From assembly GCF_001598215.1 (NCBI RefSeq), contig NZ_BCXJ01000005.1:310001-374000 (forward strand): 64,000 nucleotides of DNA. The letters are read 5' to 3'. The notes below the pieces were generated by a model. It saw only the letters and a list, made by a program, of their open reading frames with translations, was not told where the DNA came from and did not search any database. Shown piece after piece: positions 49,521-58,353 of the stretch (position 1 is the stretch's first letter; each line of letters starts with the position of its first letter). A program made the position numbers and the translations under genes. Source of the DNA: Shouchella clausii. Lineage in GTDB: Bacteria; Bacillota; Bacilli; Bacillales; Bacillaceae_D.

Positions 49521-51260
49521 TTATTTTCCTCCTCTTAAATCTGATGCTGAACCTATATGCGGTATATTAGCATGTAAATCTGTTGGAATTAACTCAATTT
49601 CAGTAGAACTTTTATGATGAGGTGTTAAGCCTTTTTCTTTTAACCAAGACTTTGCTTGATTTTGTGACCTAAATCCTTTTAATTGCATAATTTTTTCATA
49701 CACTAAATTAAAATCATTTTTAGAGCCATCTAACACACCTTCTTTAAATTTAATAGAACCTTTACTCCAAGGTGTGAAGTTAGGTCTACCATCAATAAAT
49801 TCTACACCTTTGCCATTTGTTACACTCTTAACTTCAGGTTTATTGGAATACCATTTCCCATTACCAGGCTCTCCATCCCATTTACCATTTGTTCTTGGTA
49901 ACCTTGTTTTGGGATTATCTATCCCCTTCCCCCCAGTCTTCACCTTCCTCGCTTTCGACAAGTCATAGATGACTCCTCCCACTTTCGCTGGCTTCACTAA
50001 GATAAACGTCGTCGCCAGGGCTTTCTCCCCGAGCGAAGCTTCTGGGTCGGCGAGCGTGAGGAAGTCACCAAATAAAAAGTCGACCACTCCAGCAACAATG
50101 GGATTTGTATTCAACCTCTCCTCGCTCGGAGGGTTGTTCTCGAGGTACGTGTTGATGGCTGCGACTTCTTGATCCGTAAACATATATTCTGGTATGGTGA
50201 CCACTTGCGACGTGTCCGTTTGGATCGCTTGGGTACGGAGCTGGGCTTGGTACCATTGGTATTGGATCGGAACCAGCTGTTTCAGTTGCCGTGTCAGGAT
50301 TGCCGGCGAGACCGTCGCGTTTGCGGGCAAAGTCGATAGGCGCGCAAATAACGGGAAATACGCCGGGGTAACGGCATGGGTTGCTCCCATCGCTGGCGCT
50401 CGGCACGCTTGCAGCGCCTGTTCATTGCTTAGGATGGCACTGACAGGGAAATGGTTCAAGTAATACCAGTTAGCTGCTTTCAGTCCACTGTATAGAGGGG
50501 CGTAGGCGCCTGTATACAGAAATTCAAGCGGCAACACGTCTTGGTACAGATCCCCTTCGCGGCCTTCGATGTGGCTTTGGTCTAGTGGGGCCATTTGGAG
50601 CGCTTGTGTCACCACACTTTGGTACAACTCTTCCATATTGGCATCGATCTCTGCCTGCGTTTCTGGGGAAGGGATCACGCCGCCACTGGTCCAGTTGGCT
50701 ACTTGGCTGACAACGGTCGTCAGTTCTTGCAAGGTGCTTTTTGCGCTTGAGAGCACCGTTTCGTTGGCTTCGTCCAGGTTACCAAGCCTTTCCGCTGTCA
50801 CACGGACATGGTCTTTGCCTTGTTGCACGTAGCGAAGGACCGGTTCCATCGAGAACGGTGGCAGCGGCAACAGGTCGGCGATGGAAGCGCGAATCGACTC
50901 AATCGCTGTCGCGTCTTCAATTGCATAGCGCTCGACTCGGTCCAGGCCGTTTTTGACGTCGGCGAGAAATTCTTCCCGAATCAGAGCAGAGCTGCTTTCA
51001 AAGTTGAGCAAATTCGAGCGGATTTGCTTCAATTGTTCGATGTATTGGCCGATGAAAAGCTGGAACGCCGCCAATACAGGGAGATGGAGCGTCGCAAAAT
51101 GGTCTTTGATTGCTTCGCCCCCTTCGCCTTGCAGGGAATCGAGGTGGATGATCTTCTGGATGCTGGCCTGCAAGCGTTCGAGCTGGGCTTGATCGTGAAG
51201 CTTTCGTTCCACGATTTCGTCAAGTGCATCGAGTACTTCTTGTACGTCAAGTGTGTTCAT
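49521..51260 (-). CDS. LXG-domain polymorphic toxin with C-terminal HNH (LHH-type) nuclease
   Basis: A 579-residue type VII secretion substrate. Residues 1 to about 220 are the helical LXG domain (LDSLQGEGGEAIKDHFATLH). A linker follows (HFPVSAILSNEQALQACRAP to FGDFLTLADPEASLGEKALA) ending KARKVKTGGK near residue 445. The last 134 residues are the warhead: KGLTPHHKSSTEIELIPTDL then HANIPHIGSASDLRG, an HNH/LHH-type DNase pattern with paired His. AAGGAAC precedes ATG 51260. It sits in the operon YwqH-YwqI-toxin-SUKH. The linker is the stretch duplicated in the orphan modules. Confidence 0.88.
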   Translation of the reverse strand: MNTLDVQEVLDALDEIVERKLHDQAQLERLQASIQKIIHLDSLQGEGGEAIKDHFATLHLPVLAAFQLFIGQYIEQLKQIRSNLLNFESSSALIREEFLADVKNGLDRVERYAIEDATAIESIRASIADLLPLPPFSMEPVLRYVQQGKDHVRVTAERLGNLDEANETVLSSAKSTLQELTTVVSQVANWTSGGVIPSPETQAEIDANMEELYQSVVTQALQMAPLDQSHIEGREGDLYQDVLPLEFLYTGAYAPLYSGLKAANWYYLNHFPVSAILSNEQALQACRAPAMGATHAVTPAYFPLFARLSTLPANATVSPAILTRQLKQLVPIQYQWYQAQLRTQAIQTDTSQVVTIPEYMFTDQEVAAINTYLENNPPSEERLNTNPIVAGVVDFLFGDFLTLADPEASLGEKALATTFILVKPAKVGGVIYDLSKARKVKTGGKGIDNPKTRLPRTNGKWDGEPGNGKWYSNKPEVKSVTNGKGVEFIDGRPNFTPWSKGSIKFKEGVLDGSKNDFNLVYEKIMQLKGFRSQNQAKSWLKEKGLTPHHKSSTEIELIPTDLHANIPHIGSASDLRGGK

Positions 51261-51279
51261 CCGTCTGTTCCTTTCTCTA

Positions 51280-51543
51280 TTATCCGCGGCTTGCCAGCAT
51301 CTTGTCCACGACTCCGTATGTTTGAACGAGTTCTTTCGTTTCTGCTTGTACGTTTTTCACGACGTCTAAGTAGCGATTGAATTGGTCGGCATACCCGCAT
51401 TCTACTTCCAGCAATGAATGGAGAAAGGCCATCGACGACGTATGGAGCGCAGGCTCGTGGCCCGACACGGAATAGCTGGCCTGTTCCCCCGTTTCGCTTA
51501 AAGCGCTGAGCACGGAGCCTTCGTCGATTTTGATTTCAGGCAT
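51280..51543 (-). CDS. YwqI-like (DUF5344) LXG partner protein
   Basis: An 87-residue helical WXG100-like protein (MPEIKIDEGSVLSALSETGE, then FNRYLDVVKNVQAETKELVQ). Members pair with the LXG domain to form the pre-secretion complex for the type VII (Ess/Yuk) system. GGAGGAGAG precedes ATG 51543. It lies between the YwqH-like gene (18 bases) and the toxin (19 bases), the layout of B. subtilis ywqHIJ. Confidence 0.82.
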   Translation of the reverse strand: MPEIKIDEGSVLSALSETGEQASYSVSGHEPALHTSSMAFLHSLLEVECGYADQFNRYLDVVKNVQAETKELVQTYGVVDKMLASRG

Positions 51544-51561
51544 CGGTTCTCTCCTCCTTTC

Positions 51562-51945
51562 CTATCTCGCTGCTTTTAACGTTTGCAGCGATTGTTGTTT
51601 TGTGTCGATTACGATTTGGCAAGAGGCAATCGTGGTTTGGAGACGGCTCGTTTCCATTTCAATCGCGCGCATCAGTTGTTCTGTTTCGTCTTGTACGTTC
51701 GTGTAAGCCAGTTGCATATGGCGGCGAATATCATCGTGCGTCGATTCGGCTTGGCCGCGCCATGCATCATAGTCTAGCTCTGGTTCGCTTCCCCATTTTT
51801 TATGATGATGAAGAGAAGCTTGTTCGGAAGCGAGCGCTTGTTTGGCCGCCCGCAACCGCTCCAATTGCGCTTCTGTCTGAAAAAGCCGTGCCCGCATCTC
51901 ACTGATTTCATGGTGGAGCTTGGCTATTTCGATCTGATTGGACAT
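51562..51945 (-). CDS. YwqH-like (DUF5082) LXG partner protein
   Basis: A 127-residue coiled-coil protein (IAKLHHEISEMRARLFQTEA, LERLRAAKQALASEQ, then KWGSEPELDYDAWRGQAEST with the WxG-like turn). DUF5082 proteins are the first genes of LXG operons and act as targeting partners. GGGAGGATG precedes ATG 51945. It heads the four-gene toxin operon. The 332 bases upstream carry no other gene; an AT-rich stretch there probably holds the promoter. Confidence 0.82.
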   Translation of the reverse strand: MSNQIEIAKLHHEISEMRARLFQTEAQLERLRAAKQALASEQASLHHHKKWGSEPELDYDAWRGQAESTHDDIRRHMQLAYTNVQDETEQLMRAIEMETSRLQTTIASCQIVIDTKQQSLQTLKAAR

Positions 51946-52277
51946 AAGCCATCCTCCCTCCTGGTGGTTTCATCCTTCCGTCTTAAAAAAATGGCTATTC
52001 ATTCCATTTTATTTTAAAACAACTGTTCGAAATCGTCTATTCAAATTTATAGAAAAAGTGTTTTTATCCATCCATAATTAAATGGGGGACGTTCCGATTG
52101 GATTAAAGCAAAAACTCGCACAAACTAGGACCGCATTTCTATAATCTCTCTGAACTAAGAATAATCTCATTGTTTTAGAATAAAGCTTCCGTTCATTTTT
52201 ACAAATAAATTTGTTAGACTTAAAAAACTCGCTCGTTTTGATTTAACGATCCATCGTTCGGGAGGTTCTGTATAACA

Positions 52278-52490
52278 GTGAAAATAGTAGATTACTTGTT
52301 TAGGTTGTTAATTGTAACCTTTTGCTTGTTATCGCTTACTCTTTCAACGCCTTTAGCCTCAACCTTCTTTGTGGCGATTTTGTTTTTATATTTTGTGTTC
52401 TTGTTTTTTAAGGAAAAGGATCGGAACTGGCGCTATTTGAATTTGGTTTTAAGTTATTTCTTTCTATTTTTGGTGTTGCTTTTCACTTAA
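52278..52490 (+). CDS. Small two-helix membrane protein
   Basis: A 70-residue protein: two hydrophobic segments (YLFRLLIVTFCLLSLTLSTP to VFLFF and YFFLFLVLLF) around a charged loop KEKDRNWRY. No family is recognised. Start is GTG 52278 with GGGAGG about 12 bases upstream, longer than ideal. A shared stem-loop downstream separates it from the convergent ABC-2 genes. Confidence 0.6.
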   Translation: MKIVDYLFRLLIVTFCLLSLTLSTPLASTFFVAILFLYFVFLFFKEKDRNWRYLNLVLSYFFLFLVLLFT

Positions 52491-52514
52491 AGAACCGCTC
52501 TGTCAAAGATATAA

Positions 52515-52557
52515 AAAAACGGCCTCTTCCTCTTTGCAACAGGATTCAGCCGTTTTT
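52515..52557. terminator. Shared terminator-type stem
   Basis: AAAAACGGC (52515-52523) pairs with GCCGTTTTT (52549-52557) across a 25-base loop, between two convergent genes; A and T flanks suit both strands. Confidence 0.65.
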
Positions 52558-52571
52558 AAACGTATTTTTGC

Positions 52572-53630
52572 TTAGAGTGCTTTTCTTTCCATAAGCCGAA
52601 TGCCAATTCCTGTTACGGTTAATCCGATAAACAACAGCACGGATGTCGGCAATAAAAATTCGGCTAGGCTTGCGCCTTGGTATGTGGCTCCTTTCATCAT
52701 ATCTAGCGCATGCCTAATTGGGCTTAGATATGAGAGGGCATGCATCGTTTCTGATTGGACAATTTCTAGTGGCCAGAAGGCGCCACCAATCATAGCAAAT
52801 ACGGTTGCGACAAGGGGAATGACGGCATTTAGCTGCTGGCTTGAACGGACAATGCCGCTAAGCAGTAAGCCAATCGCCATAATCGCAAACACGTATGGGA
52901 TAAGAACAAGCGACAATTTCCAGAAGCCGCCATAATAGTCGTAACCGAACACAACGTTAAACAGCACGAGTGAAAGGAAGATTTGTACGTAAGCGAGCAT
53001 AAATGAAAATAAAAGATTGCCGGCATATAAAGCTGTTTTTGAAGCTGGCGCTAAAATAAGCCGGTTCCAAATCCCCTCTTCTTTTTGTCTAAGTAAACTC
53101 ATGATCGAAAAGCTCATTGTAAAAATAGCAAAGTAGAGTGCAAAACCGAATAGCGCTTGCAACGAACGATCAAAACTCGTTCCTTCTTGCATCGGCTCCG
53201 TTTTAATAGCAAAGCTCCCTTCGTCGGCCATATCCGTTACTCCTGCCTTGGCTAAGCGTTTGTTTGCATAATAACGGTTGAGTTCTGCTTGGGCAAAGGG
53301 AACAAATGCCGAGCCTTCATAAGCGACATGAAGCGTATAGTCGGTTTCCCCTGCATCAATCACGCCGTCTGCCTGCTGCTTGCTCAGAAGCTGCATCGCC
53401 TCTTCTTCGGAAACGATTTGCACATCCCAGTTGTATTCTCCCCAATCCGTTGCTAAGTCGTGTAATGCTGGCTTGCTTAATTCCGTTGAAAACACATGCA
53501 CGACTTGTGCGTTGCTTCCGCTTGTACCGCCTGCAACGAGGGCGAAAATGATCGTGAGACCTAGCATCGCTAGCAGTTCAACTGGGTTGCGGATGACATC
53601 TCGAATCAATTGGTAAAGGACAGCTTTCAC
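52572..53630 (-). CDS. ABC-2 type exporter permease
   Basis: A 352-residue membrane protein: one N-terminal helix (VELLAMLGLTIIFALVAGG), a large outside loop (to about residue 150), then five C-terminal helices with LLRQKEEGIWNRLILAPASK and IGGAFWPLEIVQSETMHALS. This is the ABC2_membrane_3 pattern of drug or peptide exporters. GTG 53630 is 9 bases after AGGAGG and overlaps the previous stop by four bases. The substrate is unknown. Confidence 0.87.
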   Translation of the reverse strand: MKAVLYQLIRDVIRNPVELLAMLGLTIIFALVAGGTSGSNAQVVHVFSTELSKPALHDLATDWGEYNWDVQIVSEEEAMQLLSKQQADGVIDAGETDYTLHVAYEGSAFVPFAQAELNRYYANKRLAKAGVTDMADEGSFAIKTEPMQEGTSFDRSLQALFGFALYFAIFTMSFSIMSLLRQKEEGIWNRLILAPASKTALYAGNLLFSFMLAYVQIFLSLVLFNVVFGYDYYGGFWKLSLVLIPYVFAIMAIGLLLSGIVRSSQQLNAVIPLVATVFAMIGGAFWPLEIVQSETMHALSYLSPIRHALDMMKGATYQGASLAEFLLPTSVLLFIGLTVTGIGIRLMERKAL

Positions 53631-54853
53631 GATTCCGCACCTCCTTGCCGCGGGAAAAATAGCCAAGCGATTGCAAAACATAGACATGAAAATCCAGAAA
53701 GCATGAGAATAGCTGGTCGTACCTCTTCAAGAGCCGCCCCTTGAGCTGCTTGTAAAAAGGCAGTTAGCGCACGGCCGTTTGGCGTCCATTGGCTTAGCTG
53801 GGCCAATAAAGGCGACAAGTCGCTAACTGGAAAAAAGCTGCCGCCGACAAACGCAAGAATGGTAAGGATAAAAAACATAAATAGGTTTGCGATTTTCTCA
53901 GAGCGAAAGCGAAACTGAATCGCTGTGATAAGCAAAGCGACGCTGGCAACAGCGATGCCAAGCATGAGCGAAATGAGCAATACAGCGGGCCAATTGCCAA
54001 TTTCGATTCGAAATAGGGCCAAGTTAACGGCAAAAATTAACGCCAATTGAATGAGCACAAGCAAAACAGTCGTCACGCCTTTGCCAACTAAGTATCCAGC
54101 TTGTGAGACATCGGCGAGAATGAGCCGGGCGTATACCGATGTTTTCTTTTCCATATACGCATGAGAGGCCATAAATCCGGCTGTGTAGAACACAAACATG
54201 ACGCCCATCGCAAACATGTAATATTCAAATGCGGATATAGGCTGGTTGCCTTGGTAAATAACGTCTCCGATTCCTTCTAACATACTTGATTCAAGACCGG
54301 CGTTTGCCAAAGCTGTCTGTGCATAAAATTGGTCGATAAACTGTTTCATAATCGCCTCGACAATGGCTGCTTGCTGCGGCTCGTTTGCATTGGCATAAAA
54401 AGTGAACGCACCAGTCGATTCCCCACCCCCAAGAAATTGCTGTTCCCATATTTGCGCCCGGGAGCCTTCGCCAATATATAGAACGCCAGCATAATCCTTG
54501 TCCCTTGCTGCACTGAGCTCATTTTCGTAGTGAAACGTAATGCTGTCCAAGTCTTCTGTGCTCTCAACGGTTTCAATCAATAACTCTGGAACAGACAGTT
54601 GTTCAGCTAAGCCTAAAACGGCTGTTTTTTCTTGGGCAGGCCAATCATCCAGCTCGTTAGAAAAGTGCTGGATCGCATCCGCAAGCGTCTCATCTGAAAC
54701 GACGCCAACGTCGATTTTTTCTGGCATGCCTGTAAACGTGTCCCCTAAGGCAAAACCAAGAATAAGAATAAGCACGAGAGGCATGAACAACATCGTGACA
54801 AGCGCGCCTTTGTCCATTAAAAGCTGTTTTGCGTCTTTTCCTATATAAAACAT
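53627..54853 (-). CDS. ABC-2 type exporter permease
   Basis: A 408-residue paralogue of the next permease: N-terminal helix (LVTMLFMPLVLILILGFALG), a long extracytoplasmic loop to about residue 200, and five to six C-terminal helices with MEKKTSVYARLILADVSQAG and VGGSFFPVSDLSPLLAQLSQ. The two permeases probably form a heterodimer. AGGAGG precedes ATG 54853, 9 bases after the ATPase stop. Confidence 0.87.
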   Translation of the reverse strand: MFYIGKDAKQLLMDKGALVTMLFMPLVLILILGFALGDTFTGMPEKIDVGVVSDETLADAIQHFSNELDDWPAQEKTAVLGLAEQLSVPELLIETVESTEDLDSITFHYENELSAARDKDYAGVLYIGEGSRAQIWEQQFLGGGESTGAFTFYANANEPQQAAIVEAIMKQFIDQFYAQTALANAGLESSMLEGIGDVIYQGNQPISAFEYYMFAMGVMFVFYTAGFMASHAYMEKKTSVYARLILADVSQAGYLVGKGVTTVLLVLIQLALIFAVNLALFRIEIGNWPAVLLISLMLGIAVASVALLITAIQFRFRSEKIANLFMFFILTILAFVGGSFFPVSDLSPLLAQLSQWTPNGRALTAFLQAAQGAALEEVRPAILMLSGFSCLCFAIAWLFFPRQGGAES

Positions 54854-54862
54854 ATATGCCTC

Positions 54863-55789
54863 CTAATCCCGCAACGACCGGCCAGTTAAGTGCAGAAATA
54901 CATCTTCTAGCGTCGGCTGCTTGATATGGATGCCTTTTACAGTAGTACCGCTGTCTTCAACCATATGCAAAAGCACTGGAAACAAATTGTTTTTTGCTGA
55001 AACAATGCGGTAGCCTTCGTCTGTCTCCTTTAATGCCTGCACATGTTCATAGCTGACTAGCTGTTCTTTTAATTCCGCCGTTTTTACGGCAACTGTTAGC
55101 TCATAAGTCGATTGAGGGCTAATGATCCGCTTGATTTCCCTTTGCGTGCCTTCTGCAATCACAGAGCCACGGTCGACAATATAAATGCGGTTGCACAAAA
55201 ACTCGACTTCTTCCATGTAATGGCTTGTATATAAAACGGTCAGCTCTTTATGTTCCTGGAGCTCTTTAATGAAATCCAGCAAATAACGGCGCGAGTGCGG
55301 ATCAATGCCTACTGTCGGTTCATCTAATATTAAATACTCAGGCTTGTGGATGAGGGCGACGGCTAAATTCAAACGCCGTTTCATTCCCCCTGAGAACGTC
55401 CGCACAGGTTCTTTTTTTCGGCTTGTTAACTCCATCAAATCCAGTAATTCGGCTACCCGCTTTTTTAAAGCAGCTTTTTCAAGTTTATAGAGCTTCCCGA
55501 AAAACAATAAATTCTCTTCAGCCGATAATTCTTGAAACAGGGCGATTTCCTGAGGCACCGCACCAATTCGGTTACGAAATGGCTTCAACTGGTTTGCGAC
55601 TGGCTTGCCTTCAAACCGGATCTCCCCTGTTGTCGGCTTTGTTAGTGTCGTCAACATGTCAATTAACGTCGATTTGCCCGCTCCGTTTGGACCAAGGAGG
55701 CCAACTGCTTCCCCTTGCCGCACATGGAGATGGACATTTTTTACCGCTTCTACTGCGGCAAAGCTCTTTGAAACTCCTTCTAGTTCCAG
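54863..55789 (-). CDS. ABC exporter ATP-binding protein
   Basis: A 308-residue ATPase of the drug/lantibiotic exporter group. Walker A LLGPNGAGKSTLIDML, signature FSGGMKRRLNLAVAL, Walker B YLILDEPTVGIDPHSRR, switch YTSHYMEEVE, and a C-terminal tail PTLEDVFLHLTGRSLRD typical of DrrA/YhaQ-like proteins. ATG 55789 is chosen with GGGAGGG upstream. It is first of three genes and follows a two-component system, which may control it. Confidence 0.92.
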   Translation of the reverse strand: MELEGVSKSFAAVEAVKNVHLHVRQGEAVGLLGPNGAGKSTLIDMLTTLTKPTTGEIRFEGKPVANQLKPFRNRIGAVPQEIALFQELSAEENLLFFGKLYKLEKAALKKRVAELLDLMELTSRKKEPVRTFSGGMKRRLNLAVALIHKPEYLILDEPTVGIDPHSRRYLLDFIKELQEHKELTVLYTSHYMEEVEFLCNRIYIVDRGSVIAEGTQREIKRIISPQSTYELTVAVKTAELKEQLVSYEHVQALKETDEGYRIVSAKNNLFPVLLHMVEDSGTTVKGIHIKQPTLEDVFLHLTGRSLRD

Positions 55790-55912
55790 CATTTCTTTTC
55801 CCTCCCTTGTCACCATTATCATACGCCTGCTGCTTCGTCATATCGATTCACTGCAGTCATAAAGTGCTTATCTCCTAGCATGACTTAAGTCATCTTTTTT
55901 TTGACAAGGGGC

Positions 55913-55957
55913 AACAAGCCGTGCTTATGCCCCTTTCGGCTTTTTGCACGGCTTGTT
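55913..55957 (-). terminator. Stem-loop between the response regulator and the ABC genes
   Basis: AACAAGCCGTGC (55913-55924) pairs perfectly with GCACGGCTTGTT (55946-55957), overlapping the regulator stop codon. No T-run follows on the minus strand, so it may only attenuate. Confidence 0.45.
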
Positions 55958-56588
55958 AAATATGATGTTTGACTGCAAAAATGGCTAGCTGCGTCCGGTC
56001 ACGCACGCCTAGTTTGATAAACAATTGGCTAATGTAATTTTTAACCGTCCCTACACTTAAATAAAGTTCAGCAGCGATTTCCGCATTGTTGCGGCCCTGC
56101 CCCACTAGGCGAATGATCTCTTTTTCCCGCTCAGCTAAAGGCGGAATCTGTTCTTTCTCCTGCGGAGCTGAGTGCTGAAGAAGCTTTGGCATTACCTTTG
56201 CCGCCACTTGGCCATCTAAGACGAGTTCGCCTAAAAGTGCCTTTTCAATCGTAGCAAACAAACTTTCCATATCCGCATCTTTTAAAATATAGCCCTTTGC
56301 TCCAGCTTTAAGTGCTTCAATCGCATAACGTTCATCAATAAACGTCGTTAACATAACGATTTTTACATTTGGATCTCGTTCAATCATCCGCTTTGTCGCC
56401 TCAATGCCCGTCATCACTGGCATACGAACATCCATTAGCACGAGATCAATGACATGGCGGCCAGCCAAATCAACAGCCTCTTGTCCATTCTCAGCTTCAA
56501 TTACTTGATAACGTTGACGATGCTCGATCATCATTTTCAAGCCTTGGCGGACAATTTGTTGGTCTTCAGCTAAAAGAATCGTTTTCAA
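55956..56588 (-). CDS. NarL/LuxR-type response regulator
   Basis: A 210-residue regulator. The receiver has ILLAEDQQIV with the acidic pocket, LVLMDVRMPVMTG with the phospho-acceptor Asp near residue 53, and the switch Thr/Lys in MLTTF and AKGYILKD. The C-terminal HTH is LAEREKEIIRLVGQGRNNAE then LYLSVGTVKNYISQLFIKLG. Start is TTG 56588, 12 bases after AGGAGGG, inside the end of the kinase gene. The adjacent ABC exporter is a likely target. Confidence 0.92.
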   Translation of the reverse strand: MKTILLAEDQQIVRQGLKMMIEHRQRYQVIEAENGQEAVDLAGRHVIDLVLMDVRMPVMTGIEATKRMIERDPNVKIVMLTTFIDERYAIEALKAGAKGYILKDADMESLFATIEKALLGELVLDGQVAAKVMPKLLQHSAPQEKEQIPPLAEREKEIIRLVGQGRNNAEIAAELYLSVGTVKNYISQLFIKLGVRDRTQLAIFAVKHHI

Positions 56589-57678
56589 TTGCTGTCTTCC
56601 CTCCTATCGGAAAAGCACCTTCTACTATAAACATCCCGTCTTCATTGCTTGCCCGAAACCAGCCATGCAACTGTTCAAATCGATTGCGCAACTGCGTCAG
56701 CCCAAATCCTTCACGAACCACTTCTGGCTTTGCTTCATTTTTTAACGTCGCTACATACGTCCGTTTGCCGACAACAGCTAAGTGGACATCAATTTCTTTG
56801 GCATAGGAATGGCGCATGGCATTCGTCAATCCTTCTTGGACAAATCGGTACAACGCCACGTTCTGTTCCTCTGAGAGCGGCACAGACAGAGCTCCAGCTT
56901 CTGTTGTAAACGTGACGCGAACATGGCCCTCTGCCTCTAACTTGCGAATGAGACGAATAATCATCGCTACGCCCCGCTCTTCTTCACTTTCCAGTGCTCT
57001 AACTGCATTGCGCATTTCTGCGAGCGCTGTCCGGGCGGTTTGTTTCGCCTCTGCGATCACAGGATCTTGGACCTTCATCTCTGCAACTTGCAGCTGCATC
57101 ATGAGCGCTGTAAGCTGATGGCCGACGGAGTCATGAACGTCTCTGGCAATTCGTGTTCGTTCCTGCTGCTTCGCGGCATCTTCATGTTCAAGAAAGCGGC
57201 GACGCAGTTGTTTCTGCTCGTATTGGAGTTCATCTATTTTTTCTTGTTGCTGGCGGTTTTGCCTTTGCCATAAGGCAAGTTGCCACATCAAATAAAACAA
57301 AATAATCGCAGTCAGCAACCAGACAAACGTAGCCACTATATCCGTTGGGCTAAATAAAATCGAGGCAGCCACTAAAGCGCTTGGCAAGGCGCCTGTCTGC
57401 CATTGCCCACTATTTGTTTGTGCAAATGGATAAACAGCCAGCAATATTGGCACGAGCCACCCTGTGTCCATTCCAGCTAACAATATGTATACGCACGCTA
57501 TGGCTGTCAGCAAACGATATAGCCATATGGGGCGCCGCCATAGCGGTTCTGAAAGCAGACCGCCTAATATCAATCCACTTGCGAGCCAAAACAGCGGTTC
57601 AACAAGTTGCGTCTTGTCATTGAGCGGCCAAATGACAATTCCAGCAAAAACAAAGGAAACGCGCACCCAGTACGCCAC
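56566..57678 (-). CDS. Sensor histidine kinase, HisKA_3 (NarL-partner) type
   Basis: A 370-residue membrane kinase. Five or so hydrophobic segments fill residues 1-140, with no large outside domain, as in bacitracin/antibiotic or lipid sensors of the DesK/LiaS group. The dimerisation helix RTRIARDVHDSVGHQLTALM carries the phosphorylated His. The ATPase part has VALYRFVQEGLTNAMRHS and GFGLTQLRNRFEQLHG. GTG 57678 is chosen, 8 bases after AGGAGG. It overlaps the regulator gene by 23 bases. Confidence 0.9.
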   Translation of the reverse strand: MAYWVRVSFVFAGIVIWPLNDKTQLVEPLFWLASGLILGGLLSEPLWRRPIWLYRLLTAIACVYILLAGMDTGWLVPILLAVYPFAQTNSGQWQTGALPSALVAASILFSPTDIVATFVWLLTAIILFYLMWQLALWQRQNRQQQEKIDELQYEQKQLRRRFLEHEDAAKQQERTRIARDVHDSVGHQLTALMMQLQVAEMKVQDPVIAEAKQTARTALAEMRNAVRALESEEERGVAMIIRLIRKLEAEGHVRVTFTTEAGALSVPLSEEQNVALYRFVQEGLTNAMRHSYAKEIDVHLAVVGKRTYVATLKNEAKPEVVREGFGLTQLRNRFEQLHGWFRASNEDGMFIVEGAFPIGGKTAIENDSFS

Positions 57679-57694
57679 GGCGCACACCTCCTAG

Positions 57695-58210
57695 TTAATC
57701 GCCATTTTTTAAATGCTTGTAGTACAAATTCGTCCCCCGCAAGCCACCATGGGGATTTTCGGCAAATTGGGGAATTGTCCCTGCAAACGTGTAGCCACTT
57801 GTTTTATACAATACATTCGAGGGCGCGCCTTCTTCCGTATCCAGGATGAGCAATGTCCGGTTTTGTTCCGTTGCTGCTTCTTCGGCAACGGCTAGCAACG
57901 TCCGGCCAATTCCTTGCCGCCTCGCTTTGTTAGCGACCATGAGCTTGGCTATCTCGGCACGGTGGCGGCCATTCGCTTTGTCGACAAGGTGAAGTTGAAT
58001 CGTTCCAATCACGCTATCATCTGCTAAGGCCACCCACACATGGGTATGCTCTGAGAGTTGAAGCGAGTGCCAATACGCTTCTGCCTCTTGTTTTTCCATA
58101 GGGGCGATAAAGCCAATCGAAGCTCCGCCGTCTACAGTTTCTACCATCAATTCAGCCAACTGACCAATATAGGGACCAACACTGTCTAGTTTGATGATTT
58201 CAACACTCAT
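57695..58210 (-). CDS. GNAT family N-acetyltransferase
   Basis: A 171-residue GNAT protein. The acetyl-CoA loop is VANKARRQGIGRTLLAVAEE near residue 93 (RRQGIG matches Q/RxxGxG), with LHLVDKANGRHRAEIAKLMV before and NVLYKTSGYTFAGTIPQFAE after. The substrate amine is unknown; the acceptor could be an antibiotic, polyamine or protein. GGGGTAGG precedes ATG 58210. It is 16 bases upstream of the kinase gene and likely in the same operon. Confidence 0.87.
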   Translation of the reverse strand: MSVEIIKLDSVGPYIGQLAELMVETVDGGASIGFIAPMEKQEAEAYWHSLQLSEHTHVWVALADDSVIGTIQLHLVDKANGRHRAEIAKLMVANKARRQGIGRTLLAVAEEAATEQNRTLLILDTEEGAPSNVLYKTSGYTFAGTIPQFAENPHGGLRGTNLYYKHLKNGD

Positions 58211-58288
58211 CCTACCCCATCCTTCTCTGTTCTTACCGTTATTATAACGTAGCTGCTTCTAATCTGTCTTAAAGATCTCTATTTAAGC

Positions 58289-58317
58289 TTGACATTGATA
58301 ACGATTCTCAATATGAT
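58289..58317 (+). promoter_or_regulatory. Sigma-A promoter with Fur box
   Basis: TTGACA (58289-58294), 17-base spacer, TATGAT (58312-58317). The spacer holds TGATAACGATTCTCA, 13 of 15 matches to the Fur consensus. The layout is the same as for the candidate sRNA promoter. Confidence 0.85.
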
Positions 58318-58353
58318 ACTTTATAGATCGAACAAGAGAGGACGTCTATTAAA

